Positions 1 to 9,082 are shown, counted from the first letter of the stretch. The stretch: 64,000 nucleotides of DNA from Paraniabella ginsengisoli (GCF_022513635.1 NZ_JAKWBL010000001.1:558001-622000), one strand, 5' to 3'. Notes: a model not told the origin generated them from the sequence alone. Numbers and translations are program-made.

Positions 1-1
1 G

Positions 2-1170
2 CTTATTTGCGATGAACCCACTACCGCGCTTGATGTTACTGTACAAAAAAATGTTTTAGAGTTAATAAAAGAATTGCAGCAAGAAACAGGAATGGGTGTT
101 ATTTTCATTACGCACGATTTAGGCGTGGTGGCGGAGATCGCCGATCGCGCTGTTGTAATGTATAAAGGCGGAATAATAGAAGAAGGCGCAACCGAAAACT
201 TGTTCCATCACCCCAAGCAAGCTTATACAAAAGCGCTGATGGCCTGCCGGCCTGTGAACCACAAGCGTGGCGACCGTTTGCCTGTTGTGAGTGATTTTTT
301 AAGTAATAATACCGACGGCGTTGGTGCTGTTCGAGGCGTCCTCGCCTCGAACCATTATGCTGTCGCCTCTGGCGACATAAATAAATCATTGGTAAAAATA
401 GAACACCTTTCTGTTTGGTTTCCTAATAAAAAGAATTGGCTAGGCCAGTCAATTAGCTTTACAAAAGCAGTAAACGATGTAAGCTTTGAAGTATATGAAA
501 ACGAAACATTAGGTATTGTAGGCGAAAGCGGCTGCGGCAAAACAACTTTGGGGAGAAGCTTGCTACAGCTTATCCCGGCAACCAAAGGTGATATATTTTA
601 TAAAGGGAAAAATTTACTGCTGTATACATCCGCGCAATTGCGTGAGCTAAGACAGCACCTTCAAATTGTTTTCCAGGATCCTTATTCTTCTTTAAACCCA
701 AGAAAAAAATTGGCGCAGCTATAGAAGAGCCGTTAAAAGTTCATGGTATTATTAAAACTGCAAGTGCCCGAAAGCAACGAACTATTGAGCTATTAGAAAA
801 AGTGGGTTTACTGCCGGAACATTATAGCCGTTATCCACATGAGTTTAGCGGTGGTCAAAGGCAGCGCATCGTCATTGCGCGCGCGTTGGCTTTGCAACCT
901 TCTTTTATCATTTGTGATGAATCAGTTTCGGCGCTGGATGTAAGTGTGCAGGCACAGGTGCTTAACCTATTGAATGATCTTAAAAAAGAATTTGGGTTCA
1001 CGATCGTTTTCATCAGCCACGACCTAAGCGTGGTACGTTATTTCAGCGATCGTATTATTGTGATGAACAAAGGACAAATAGAAGAAATGGGGCAGGCAGA
1101 TGATATTTATGAGCACCCAAAAACTGAATACACTAAAAGGTTGATTGAAGCAATACCTAAAGCGGTGTAG
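2..1170 (+). CDS. Oligopeptide-type ABC transporter ATP-binding protein, two fused ATPase halves (5' partial)
   Basis: This is the ATPase subunit of a peptide or dipeptide importer, acting at the inner face of the cytoplasmic membrane. The reading frame is already open at base 2 and starts inside the first nucleotide-binding domain at Walker B (LICDEPTTALDV), followed by the H-loop ITHDLG. A second complete domain follows with Walker A GESGCGKT, signature FSGGQRQR, Walker B FIICDESVSALD and H-loop ISHDLS. Two ATPase domains in one chain match the YejF/GsiA layout. The frame breaks at an A-run (703-709); one added A restores RKKIGAAIEEPL and joins the halves. No permease or binding protein is in the window, so the substrate is not known. 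The final stop overlaps nothing and is followed by a REP palindrome. Confidence 0.88.
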
Positions 1171-1175
1171 TTTTT

Positions 1176-1210
1176 TAGACCTCCGAGGTTTTCAAAACCT
1201 CGGAGGTCTA
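1176..1210. repeat. REP-like palindrome, copy 1
   Basis: A perfect inverted repeat with 17-bp arms (TAGACCTCCGAGGTTTT and its complement) around a single C. It sits six bases after the ABC gene stop and 33 bases before the RAYT transposase. Three related copies are in this window. A T-run just before the left arm means it could also act as a transcription terminator on the minus strand. Confidence 0.85.
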
Positions 1211-1243
1211 AAGCCGGAATCTAGTAACTTCTAACCTAACTAT

Positions 1244-1840
1244 ATGAAAAAACAACGACTTGCAACAGGGTGTTACTACCATGTTTATAACCGGGGCAAT
1301 AACAAAGAAAATATTTTTAAAGAAGCGGAAAATTATATTTACTTCTTAAAACTCTGGAATAAATATATTGAACCCGTAGCTGAAACATTTTGCTATTGTC
1401 TTTTACCTAATCACTTTCATTTTTTTATACGGATGCGTGAACTACAGACCTTCGAGGTTTTCAAAACCTCGAAGGTCTTAACACAACCGAACCAGGAACA
1501 GCACTTTTCAAACTTCTTCAATGCATATTCAAAAGCAATTAACAAAGCGTATAACAGAACAGGAAGCTTGTTTCAGAAAGGCTTTAAACGAAAAGAAATT
1601 ATTAACGAAAGCTATTATACTTCTATCATTGGATATATTATTACTAACCCTGTAAGGCATGGCCTTTGTAATAGTTCTGCGGAATATTTATATTCAGCGT
1701 ATGAGGCGATATTATCGGATAAAACCACATTATTGTTACGAAATGAAGTGATTGATTGGTTTGGTTGTAAAGAAGCCTTCATCGATTATATTAGAGCATA
1801 CGAAAGCAACCTGCCGGATAAGTATGAGCTTTTAAAATAG
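1244..1840 (+). CDS. REP-associated tyrosine transposase (Y1 transposase family)
   Basis: A 198-aa single-domain HUH nuclease of the RAYT group, which nicks single-stranded DNA at REP hairpins and is thought to spread them. The HUH metal site is visible as H57-F-H59 in PNHFHFF, and Tyr131 in GYIITNPVRHG is the likely catalytic tyrosine. The N-terminal strand YYHVYNRGNN and the GSLFQKGFKRKE segment are typical. REP-like palindromes lie on both sides and, unusually, one lies inside the gene, in frame, encoding residues 68-79 between the HUH core and the rest of the protein. There are no terminal inverted repeats and no partner accessory protein, so it is not a normal insertion sequence. It is one of few intact accessory genes here. 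Confidence 0.88.
   Translation: MKKQRLATGCYYHVYNRGNNKENIFKEAENYIYFLKLWNKYIEPVAETFCYCLLPNHFHFFIRMRELQTFEVFKTSKVLTQPNQEQHFSNFFNAYSKAINKAYNRTGSLFQKGFKRKEIINESYYTSIIGYIITNPVRHGLCNSSAEYLYSAYEAILSDKTTLLLRNEVIDWFGCKEAFIDYIRAYESNLPDKYELLK
1446..1478. repeat. REP-like palindrome, copy 2, inside the transposase gene
   Basis: A perfect inverted repeat with 16-bp arms (AGACCTTCGAGGTTTT and its complement) around a single C. It is the same element as at 1176-1210, with one base pair changed in each arm. It is read through in frame as residues QTFEVFKTSKVL of the RAYT. Confidence 0.85.
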
Positions 1841-2194
1841 TCGACTTTGCAGACCTCCGAGTTTTCAAACTCTCGGATGTCTGCGCCTGACCGGTCATAT
1901 TCAACCGCCGAGAGGCTGCCGGATGGAAGCGGCACCGCAGCGAAGCGAAGGTATAGCGGACAGCCGGTACGAAAGTTGAGACATATTGATGGCTGAGAGC
2001 CCATAAAAAAAGGTAGCGAATATGTACATAAAACACTACCTTTGCAGCCACAAAATCGAAAACCGGTGCCGTAAGACCGGGGCTCGGCGGGATAAAAATG
2101 TCTGACATTTCAGGCACGTTAACACCAACCTCAGCTTCAACGCACTTGTTTTTATTGATTTTGCATCACTAAAAAACGAAAAGAATTATCTTAC
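1841..2194. other. Gene-free stretch between transposase and queA
   Basis: It holds REP copy 3 and then a GC-richer tract (about 1885-1980) with no open frame that looks like protein. TACCTTTG at 2037-2044 fits the Bacteroidota -7 box TAnnTTTG and may be the queA promoter. I see no clear -33 TTTG at the expected distance. The leader of about 140 bases between that box and the start codon was checked for a preQ1-type riboswitch and none was recognised. Confidence 0.45.
1849..1884. repeat. REP-like palindrome, copy 3 (degenerate)
   Basis: Arms GCAGACCTCCGAG and CTCGGATGTCTGC pair with one mismatch around a TTTTCAAACT core. It starts eight bases after the RAYT stop codon, so the transposase gene is bracketed by copies of the element. 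Confidence 0.75.
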
Positions 2195-3242
2195 ATGAAG
2201 CTTTCACAATTTCAATTCGACCTTCCGCTTAACCTTATCGCACAACATCCGGCTAAAAAAAGAGAAGATGCCCGTATGATGGTGGTGCATCGCCACACCG
2301 GAGAGATAGAAAACAAGCATTTTCGCGACATCCTGGATTACTTTGATGATAAAGACGCGTTTGTAGTAAATAACACCAAAGTGTTTCCGGCCCGCATGTA
2401 TGGGCGCAAGGAAAAGACCGGGGCAAAAATAGAAGTGTTCTTGCTGCGTGAATTAAACAAACCGAATCGCCTTTGGGATGTTATTGTTGACCCTGCCAGA
2501 AAAATCCGCGTGGGCAACAAATTATATTTTGGTGAAAACGAAGAGCTGGTTGCCGAAGTAATCGACAACACTACAAGCCGCGCCGCACCATTAAATTTTT
2601 GTGGGAAGGCGATGAAGAAGGGTTCCGTGCACAGCTTGAAATTTTAGGAGAAACTCCTTTACCTAAATATATTAAACGCAAGCCAGATGAAGACGATAAA
2701 GAGCGTTATCAAACCGTATATGCAAAGCACGAAGGTGCGGTAGCTGCGCCAACAGCAGGTTTGCATTTCAGTCGCGAGTTGATTAAGCGTCTTGAAATTA
2801 AAGGTATCCGTTTCGCTGAGATCACTTTGCACACAGGGTTGGGTACCTTCCGGCCTATTGAAGTGGAAGACCTGAGCAAACATAAAATGGATGCGGAATA
2901 CTTCCATATTGAAGAGGCGGCTTGTAAAATTGTTAACAAAGCAAAAGAAACTGGCAACCGTATTTGCGCCATTGGTACCACTACCATGCGCGCCATGGAA
3001 TCTTCTTTTACAGCGCAAAAAATGTTGAAACCTTCAGAAGGCTGGACCAACACTTTCATCCATCCTCCCTACAATTTCAATATCGCCGATTCACTGGTTA
3101 CCAATTTTCATTTGCCTAAACCAGCCTGATGATTATGACGGCGTCTTTCGCTGGCTATGAACTTGCGGTAGAGGCTTATAAAAAAGCGATCAAAGATAAA
3201 TACCGCTTCTTTAGTTATGGAGATGCTTTATTGATTCTTTAA
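2195..3242 (+). CDS. queA: S-adenosylmethionine:tRNA ribosyltransferase-isomerase
   Basis: This cytoplasmic enzyme transfers and isomerises the ribosyl group of SAM onto preQ1-modified tRNA, making epoxyqueuosine. Conserved blocks are visible: [20 protein letters not shown] at the N-terminus, [33 protein letters not shown] and TTTMRAMES. Two one-base gaps break the frame. A G near 2581 restores [17 protein letters not shown], and a C near 3125 restores [20 protein letters not shown] through to the end GDALLIL. With both added it has 349 residues, normal for QueA. A hairpin terminator follows 18 bases later. The breaks look technical, because both flanks are perfectly conserved. Confidence 0.92.
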
Positions 3243-3259
3243 GCTGTAATTATATTTTT

Positions 3260-3290
3260 AAAGGGCCGTCAGCAATGAGGGCCCTTTTTA
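3260..3290 (+). terminator. Rho-independent terminator of queA
   Basis: Stem AAGGGCC paired with GGCCCTT around a loop of about a dozen bases, followed by a T-run. It begins 18 bases after the repaired queA stop. Confidence 0.75.
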
Positions 3291-3308
3291 TTTGTTGACG
3301 AGCTGTAG

Positions 3309-3345
3309 AATATATGGCAACGATATTGCGTCGCGCTCTTGTGCT
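3309..3345 (+). repeat. Dispersed GCGTCGCACTCTT repeat, copy 1
   Basis: The core is TATTGCGTCGCGCTCTT, preceded by an AATATATGGC segment. It aligns over about 40 bases with the copies at 63436-63478 and, in reverse orientation, 18262-18300. It lies between a terminator and the next gene. Confidence 0.6.
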
Positions 3346-3426
3346 GTGGTGCATTTGGGGGCATTGAAAAATGTATACTTGAGCCTACGCCAACGGGAAC
3401 GAAGTTTTAATTTTAATCATACCAAA

Positions 3427-4347
3427 ATGAAATATTTTTTATCCATTTTTACATTGCTTATCGCTTCTGTTGTTTTTAGTCAAAACATACACGAAGATTC
3501 GTCAGCTAACTATGTTGCAAATTGGGGCAAGGGTGAGAAGAAGATTTTCTATATTATCCATAATACAGAAAGTTATGAATCGAACGCGCTCAAATCCGAG
3601 TTTAGTTTTTCCTATGAAGCCCATACAAACATTCTTGATTCTACAAAAAATAATTATACTGTTGAATGGACTTTCCATCTACCTGATAAAATTAAAAAAG
3701 CACGTCCTGGATTAGCGGATTCGCTTCCTGTTTATGAAGGGATGAAAATGATTTTTAAAACCTCGCAAACCGGTGAGTTTATCGAATTGATTAACTGGCA
3801 GGAAGTGAGAGACTCTTATGCTAAAATGATGGAAATTTCTTTACCTCAAAAAATGGATAGTGCCGCAAAAGTTGCAGTAGAACAATCTAAAGCACTTTTC
3901 AATTCTAAAGAGATGGTAGAATCTGCGTTAATCAAGGAAATACAAATGTTTTATCGTCCTTATGGTCAGTTATTCACAACAAATGCAGTAAGCGTAACCA
4001 CTCAATTACCAAACCCTTTTGGTGGAGAACCTTTACCTGCTCAGGAAACATATAAAGTAACAGAGATAAACCCTCAACTAAATTATTTTACTTTAGTTAT
4101 TAAGCAAGACATAGATAAAGTGGGGACACAAAAATTCTTTGAAGGATTTTTAAAAAAAACGAAAATGGATAGTGATAAAGCTATTGTGGAAGCAAAAAAT
4201 ATCATGAATACTTTTGAAATTAAAGATTACAGCGAGTACAAATTTATTTCTTCAATTGGTTGGCCAAAAAGAATTAGGTATGCAAGAACTTTGACCAATG
4301 GAAAAACAACTAAAAAGGACTCTTACATTATAGAAATGAAAGAATAG
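3427..4347 (+). CDS. Secreted hypothetical protein
   Basis: A 306-aa protein starting at MKYFLSIFTLLIASVVFSQ, a clear signal peptide with probable cleavage after FSQ. I prefer this ATG over an upstream TTG at 3292, which would run through the dispersed repeat and put the signal sequence mid-protein. I do not recognise a family. The mature part is mixed alpha/beta, rich in Lys and Thr, with no cysteine and no further membrane segment, so it is probably periplasmic or surface-exposed. It stands alone: 40 bases downstream is a small antitoxin-like gene. The frame is intact and the codon use matches its neighbours. Confidence 0.75.
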   Translation: MKYFLSIFTLLIASVVFSQNIHEDSSANYVANWGKGEKKIFYIIHNTESYESNALKSEFSFSYEAHTNILDSTKNNYTVEWTFHLPDKIKKARPGLADSLPVYEGMKMIFKTSQTGEFIELINWQEVRDSYAKMMEISLPQKMDSAAKVAVEQSKALFNSKEMVESALIKEIQMFYRPYGQLFTTNAVSVTTQLPNPFGGEPLPAQETYKVTEINPQLNYFTLVIKQDIDKVGTQKFFEGFLKKTKMDSDKAIVEAKNIMNTFEIKDYSEYKFISSIGWPKRIRYARTLTNGKTTKKDSYIIEMKE

Positions 4348-4387
4348 AATGGCGAACAACACTGCTATTTACATAAAATAATACATT

Positions 4388-4642
4388 ATGGTTACAAAGC
4401 TTACATTAAAACTAAAAGAAACTGTAATTAAACGTGCGAAAAAATACGCTGCTACTAAAAAGCTAAGTTTATCAAGATTAATTGAAAATTATCTTCATTT
4501 AGTAACGCTCGAACAAAATGATGAGTTTGAAATTTCGCCATTTGTAAAAAGTATTTCAACCGGTAAAAATATTCCTATTGATATTGACAATAAAAGAGCG
4601 ACAAAAGAATACACTGACTTTTTGGATAAAAAATATAAGTAA
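4388..4642 (+). CDS. DUF6364-like RHH antitoxin, apparently without toxin
   Basis: An 84-aa protein. The segment TKLTLKLKETVIKRAKKYAA followed by LSLSRLIENYLH fits a ribbon-helix-helix antitoxin of the DUF6364 group: a short beta strand, then two helices. These DNA-binding proteins normally precede a PIN-domain ribonuclease toxin in a two-gene operon and block it with their C-terminal tail (here residues 45-84, acidic then basic). No PIN gene follows: the next gene is on the opposite strand 38 bases away, and the gap holds no coding remnant I can see. It may be a solitary regulator or a relic of a lost module. Confidence 0.7.
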   Translation: MVTKLTLKLKETVIKRAKKYAATKKLSLSRLIENYLHLVTLEQNDEFEISPFVKSISTGKNIPIDIDNKRATKEYTDFLDKKYK

Positions 4643-4680
4643 GCGATCTGCTTACACTGAAAAAATAATCGGCGTTTATT

Positions 4681-5268
4681 CTAAAACCCAACCTCAACTA
4701 CTTCTTTCGCTCCTTCATTCAAATACAAATCATCAATCGTTACATACAAGACTCCACCTTCTTTCTGCAAATATTTATTCAAAGCGCCGTTAGTAGCGGT
4801 GTTTATGGCCTTAAATACAAATTCGCTACAATACATTTTATCATCAGTATAAAAATTAAAAAACAGATCAAATGGCAAACCTTCAACGTAGCTGCGATGT
4901 ATCCAATCGCTTAATCTTATATCTTCATCTATATCTAACTCGTATCTGAATACAGCAAATTTGTTCACCTCTTTCGGGTGGCAAAATATATTCAGTGGCT
5001 GCCTTAATAATTTTTGAGATGGATTGAAACTGCCGCCCAATGCATGATAGACAAAAACAGTATCATGTTCTATCTGGATAATGCCGCAATGAGAATAGGA
5101 TTTATCCTTTCGGTTAAAATTCCTGGCGGCTTCGCTTACTTCATCGTTTCCATCGCGCACAATAATATCACCGCTTTTCAAAAGTGCTTTCGCCTGATCC
5201 ATCTTTCCATAAAATTCTTTGTTGTCGCTATGATCACAGGACGAGAATAGGCAAAAAGAAAAAGGCAT
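4681..5268 (-). CDS. YiiX-like permuted NlpC/P60 amidase family protein
   Basis: A 195-aa protein of the circularly permuted papain-like fold (YiiX group), whose members are thought to cleave amide bonds in peptides or lipids at the cell envelope. The expected pair is visible: His60 in SYSHCGII and Cys147 in MYCSEFVF, in permuted order, after the GDIIVRDG strand. The start is uncertain. The ATG used here lies inside the stem of the phoH terminator and gives MPFSFCLFSSC, a lipobox-like end with no basic N-region. A later ATG at residue 23 would give a cytoplasmic form. The upstream frame stays open without an ATG, so a missing base near the signal peptide is also possible. Confidence 0.75.
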   Translation of the reverse strand: MPFSFCLFSSCDHSDNKEFYGKMDQAKALLKSGDIIVRDGNDEVSEAARNFNRKDKSYSHCGIIQIEHDTVFVYHALGGSFNPSQKLLRQPLNIFCHPKEVNKFAVFRYELDIDEDIRLSDWIHRSYVEGLPFDLFFNFYTDDKMYCSEFVFKAINTATNGALNKYLQKEGGVLYVTIDDLYLNEGAKEVVEVGF

Positions 5269-5286
5269 CCGCCTAGACGGATACCT
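5253..5286 (-). terminator. Terminator of phoH, overlapping the next gene's start
   Basis: Read on the minus strand, AGGTATCCG pairs with CGGATGCCT (one G.U pair) around TCTAGG and is followed by TTTTTCTTTTT. It ends phoH transcription 28 bases after its stop. The annotated ATG of the amidase gene lies in the 3' arm of this stem. Confidence 0.75.
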
Positions 5287-5313
5287 TGAAAGGTAAAATG
5301 GATTTTACCTCTT

Positions 5314-6297
5314 TTATCTTGAAGCTTCTCTTTCTGTGCTTTGCTGCTCATGTTCGGCATTATAGGCCTTAATGATGGCTTTAACAAGCCTGTGTCTTAC
5401 AACATCTTCTTCATCCAGTTCAATATATCCGATGCCGGAAATATTCCTCAGAATCCGAGTTGCTGTCTTTAAGCCACTACGTTGATTTTTAGGTAAGTCT
5501 ACCTGCGTCATATCACCGGTAATAATTGCCTTGGCATTGGCTCCAATACGCGTCAGGAACATTTTCAACTGTAAGTCGGTAGCGTTTTGCGCTTCATCCA
5601 AAATAATAAAGGCGTTGTCTAATGTACGCCCACGCATGTAGGCCAGTGGCGCAATTTCAATGGTACGCGTTGTCATAAAATAGCCTAGCTTATCCGCTGG
5701 GATCATGTCATCCAGCGCATCATACAACGGTCTTAAATAAGGATCGATCTTTTCCTTTAAATCGCCAGGTAAGAAACCAAGGCTTTCGCCGGCTTCTACC
5801 GCAGGCCTTGTTAAAATAATTTTCTTTACCTGTTTGTTCTTTAGAGCACGCACAGCTAGCGCTACTGCCGTGTAAGTTTTACCAGTTCCTGCAGGGCCTA
5901 TAGCAAACACTACGTCATTCTTTTCAGCTTCCTGCACCAGTCGCTTTTGATTGGCCGTTCTGGCGCGAACACTTTTACCATTGGGTCCAAACACTAATAC
6001 TTCATTGGGATTACGTTCCATGAAGTTGTCTATTACTTCGGCATCGTCACCACCCAAAATCTGATCGAAATAATTATTACTCATGCTGCCATTTCTTTCG
6101 AGATAAGAAATAGCAAGATTTATTTTTTCAGTAGCTGCTTTTATCTGTTCGGGCGAGCCGCTCAGTTTTAATTGCGTGCCACGTGAAAGAATTTTAAGTA
6201 ATGGGAATTTCTTTTTGAGGATGTCGAGCTTAGCATTGTTAACGCCAAAAAAATCAAGGGGGTTAACGGTTTCCAGGTTAATAATTGTTTCTGTCAA
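5314..6297 (-). CDS. phoH: PhoH family ATPase (YbeZ-like)
   Basis: A 327-aa cytoplasmic P-loop ATPase of the PhoH/YbeZ group, linked in other bacteria to the YbeY endoribonuclease and ribosome or RNA quality control. An N-terminal KH-like segment (about residues 15-65) precedes the ATPase core with Walker A GPAGTGKT (134-141), ILTRPAVEAGESLGFLPGDL, Walker B FIILDEAQN (230-238) and the sensor motif ITGDMTQVDLP. It is intact and of usual length. The upstream gap has TATATTTG on its strand (6395-6402), a plausible -7 box about 100 bases before the start. A terminator follows. No ybeY is adjacent. Confidence 0.95.
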   Translation of the reverse strand: MTETIINLETVNPLDFFGVNNAKLDILKKKFPLLKILSRGTQLKLSGSPEQIKAATEKINLAISYLERNGSMSNNYFDQILGGDDAEVIDNFMERNPNEVLVFGPNGKSVRARTANQKRLVQEAEKNDVVFAIGPAGTGKTYTAVALAVRALKNKQVKKIILTRPAVEAGESLGFLPGDLKEKIDPYLRPLYDALDDMIPADKLGYFMTTRTIEIAPLAYMRGRTLDNAFIILDEAQNATDLQLKMFLTRIGANAKAIITGDMTQVDLPKNQRSGLKTATRILRNISGIGYIELDEEDVVRHRLVKAIIKAYNAEHEQQSTEREASR

Positions 6298-6625
6298 TTC
6301 AATTAAAGTTTATCATTAAGGCTACCGGCAAAGGGCTAACCGGCTTATACCTCGTCACGCTGAACATTTACGCAGCATGCCTGCCCTTCTAATCCAAATA
6401 TACTTTTTTCAAAACAAAAGAACAGCATATAACTTATTAACAAATGTGAATTGTGTTAAATGTTTTTTAATTAGGAAATACTTATAATTCGCGAAAGAAT
6501 CTTCCAATCATTTTTGCATCCACAAATGAACGTGATAGTTTTTCGTAAAAAGGATATATTGTAATACGCTAATTATTATATCTACAGAGAATCGCAGGTA
6601 AACTGCAAGCCAAAAAAATATACGG
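6298..6625. other. Divergent intergenic region, phoH / DUF5686 gene
   Basis: A gene-free stretch between two divergent genes. On the minus strand TATATTTG (complement of 6395-6402) fits the -7 box for phoH. No equally clear box is visible for the plus-strand gene. The rest is AT-rich with no open frame of note. Confidence 0.4.
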
Positions 6626-9082
6626 ATGAAACTTCTGCTGTTTAGTTTATTGCTGCCTTGTTGTCAATATGCAGCTGCACAATACCGCTTGCATGGCAAG
6701 ATTACTAATACCAGGCTTGAACCATTAGCATTTGCAAGCATGCAGTTAAAAGGCAGTCGAACAGGCATTCTTACTAAAGAGGACGGTAGTTATAGTTTTG
6801 AAGTCAACAGTGGTATTTATGAAGTGATCGTTTCGATGATCGGCTATAGAACAAGAAGCATTAAGGTTGTAGTTAATAAACAGAGTATAGAACATTCCAT
6901 TATTATGGAAGAGATGGATAATAATTTATCAAATGTAACTGTAATAAGTCGTTCAAAAGATAAAGCCGAAGAATATATAAGGCAGGTAATAAGAAATAAA
7001 GATGCGATACAATCCGCATCTGGTGCATTCAGCTGCAATGTTTATATAAAAGCTGTGCAAGAAGATTCTATAACTTCAAAAAAACGGAAGAAAAAAGAAA
7101 TTATAAAAGATAGCATTAACCGAAAGCCGCTTCCACCGCCACTTTCAATGAGTGAAATTTATTTGCGGCTGGACTATGAATCAGCAACAAGATTTAAAGA
7201 AGAACGAACAGGCGTAACCAAAAGGGGCAATACGTCTAACCTTTTTTACTTATCAACTACACAAGGGCGTTTCAACTTTTATGATAACCTAGTAAAAGTT
7301 CCTGCTTTATCTGTAACCCCATTCCTGTCGCCAATAAGTTATAGCGGATTGCTCGCGTATAAATACAAAACTTTGAAAATTGAAAAGAAGGGCAATCATC
7401 ATATTTATACAATTGGCATAAAGCCGGGCAGTCTTAGCAACGCAACAGTAACCGGAGAAATTGTTATTGATGATAGCGCGTGGGTGATACTTAAAACAAA
7501 ATTGTCTTTTCCTAAATATCATCTTCCGGAGTATGATTTTTTTGAAGTAGAACAGAGCTACGATTTTGTAGACAATGCAGCATGGATGCTTACTAAACAG
7601 GTATTCACCTATTATTCAAATACTAAAAAGCGAAAAGCGTTTGGCACAACAAGCGTTACATTCAAAGATTTTGAATTGAACAAAAAATTCGATAAGAAAT
7701 ATTTCGGACCTGAAGTGAGTGCTGCTACACGCGAAGCCTATCTTAGAGACAGTACATTTTGGTCATCGGTAAGAACAGAGCCTTTAAGTGAAAAGGAAGT
7801 AAAACTTATACAATACACAGATAGTGTACGAGCCGTTATAAACAGTAAAGCTTACAAAGATTCTATTGATAAAGTAACCAACAAAGCCAACTGGAAAAAT
7901 ATTTTGTACAAGGGACAAACCCTGAGCTACCATGAAAAAGGAATACGATATATTCTTCCTTCAATGGCATCCACTATTGCATTTAGTTTCGGCGGATTCA
8001 GAACACAACTTCCGTTGATGTTCTATAAAACCGATAGCCTTAGAAAAACGATTTCACTAAATACTAATATTAGCTACGGCTATTTGAACAGAGACATCAA
8101 CGGTAGCATACGATTAACAAGAAAGTATAATCCTTTTAACCAAGGCTCTTACAGCATCAACTTTACAAGGGATTTTGTCGCCATATTTTCGGGTGATGCC
8201 TGGATTAACCAGTTAAAAAGAAGTAATTATTACCTGGATAATGCGATAGGCGGCGGCTGGAGCCGGGAGATCATTAACGGGTTATTTATTAAAGCTAATT
8301 TTAGTATGTCACTGAGAAGAAGTCTGGCTGATTATAAAACTTACAGTATAGTAGACTCAGCATTCCAGGAAGTATTACAGGAACCGACGGGAAATGCCCC
8401 ATCTTTTGAGCCATATAACGCTTTGTATGGGGATGTCGAAATCAGTTATACTCCTTTTCAACCTTATATACGCGAGCCGTTAGAAAAGATTATTTTAGAA
8501 CCTAAATGGCCAACTTTTTATACACAATGGCGTAAGGGTATTCCGCGTTTGTTGGGCAGCGATGTGAATTTTGATTATAACGAGTTTGGTATTCGCCAGC
8601 ATTTAAGAATGGGGCTTGTTGGCAATGCACAATACACTATAAAAACCGGAAGTTTTTTAAATACAAAAGATGTAAGGCTGATAGACTATAAGTGGCAACG
8701 ACGCGGTGACCCTATTTTATTTATGAATCCTAATGAGGCTTTTCAATCGATGGATTCTACTTTCGCTGTTTTTAAAAGATTTTACGAAGGGCATTATTTT
8801 CATGAATTTAACGGGGCGATTCTCAATAAAATTCCTCTATTCAAAAAAATAGGTTTGCGAGAAGTAGCAGGCGCTGGCTTTTTAATAGCACCTGAACGAA
8901 ATCTGAGATACGCCGAAGCTTTTGCCGGAGTTGAGCGAGTTTTTAAATTACCCTTTCAAAACTTTCAGAAAGTTAAAATCGGCGTTTATGCTTCAAGTGC
9001 ATTTGCCAATCAATTCCAGTCACCATTGCAATTTAAAATAGGTATTACCAGTTGGGATACATTTGGGAATAGATGGAGATAA
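6626..9082 (+). CDS. DUF5686 outer-membrane protein with carboxypeptidase-regulatory-like domain
   Basis: An 818-aa envelope protein. Residues 1-19 are a signal peptide ending in AAAQ. Residues 21-100 form the beta-sandwich CarboxypepD_reg-like domain, seen as ITNTRLEPLAFASMQLKGS and IVSMIGYRTRS. The rest matches DUF5686, a family typical of Bacteroidota, ending in regular alternating strands that suggest an outer-membrane beta-barrel. No catalytic motif is known. The gene is intact, is not in an operon, and has an ordinary length for the family. A role in the cell surface is an inference from family and signal peptide only. Confidence 0.85.
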   Translation: MKLLLFSLLLPCCQYAAAQYRLHGKITNTRLEPLAFASMQLKGSRTGILTKEDGSYSFEVNSGIYEVIVSMIGYRTRSIKVVVNKQSIEHSIIMEEMDNNLSNVTVISRSKDKAEEYIRQVIRNKDAIQSASGAFSCNVYIKAVQEDSITSKKRKKKEIIKDSINRKPLPPPLSMSEIYLRLDYESATRFKEERTGVTKRGNTSNLFYLSTTQGRFNFYDNLVKVPALSVTPFLSPISYSGLLAYKYKTLKIEKKGNHHIYTIGIKPGSLSNATVTGEIVIDDSAWVILKTKLSFPKYHLPEYDFFEVEQSYDFVDNAAWMLTKQVFTYYSNTKKRKAFGTTSVTFKDFELNKKFDKKYFGPEVSAATREAYLRDSTFWSSVRTEPLSEKEVKLIQYTDSVRAVINSKAYKDSIDKVTNKANWKNILYKGQTLSYHEKGIRYILPSMASTIAFSFGGFRTQLPLMFYKTDSLRKTISLNTNISYGYLNRDINGSIRLTRKYNPFNQGSYSINFTRDFVAIFSGDAWINQLKRSNYYLDNAIGGGWSREIINGLFIKANFSMSLRRSLADYKTYSIVDSAFQEVLQEPTGNAPSFEPYNALYGDVEISYTPFQPYIREPLEKIILEPKWPTFYTQWRKGIPRLLGSDVNFDYNEFGIRQHLRMGLVGNAQYTIKTGSFLNTKDVRLIDYKWQRRGDPILFMNPNEAFQSMDSTFAVFKRFYEGHYFHEFNGAILNKIPLFKKIGLREVAGAGFLIAPERNLRYAEAFAGVERVFKLPFQNFQKVKIGVYASSAFANQFQSPLQFKIGITSWDTFGNRWR

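Noticed and set aside
1786-2117. Two minus-strand ORFs over REP copy 3
   Set aside because: They are translations of the palindrome and GC-rich spacer with no conserved features.
2045-2194. preQ1 or other riboswitch in the queA leader
   Set aside because: Looked for because queA is often so regulated; no recognisable aptamer core or consistent pairing was found.
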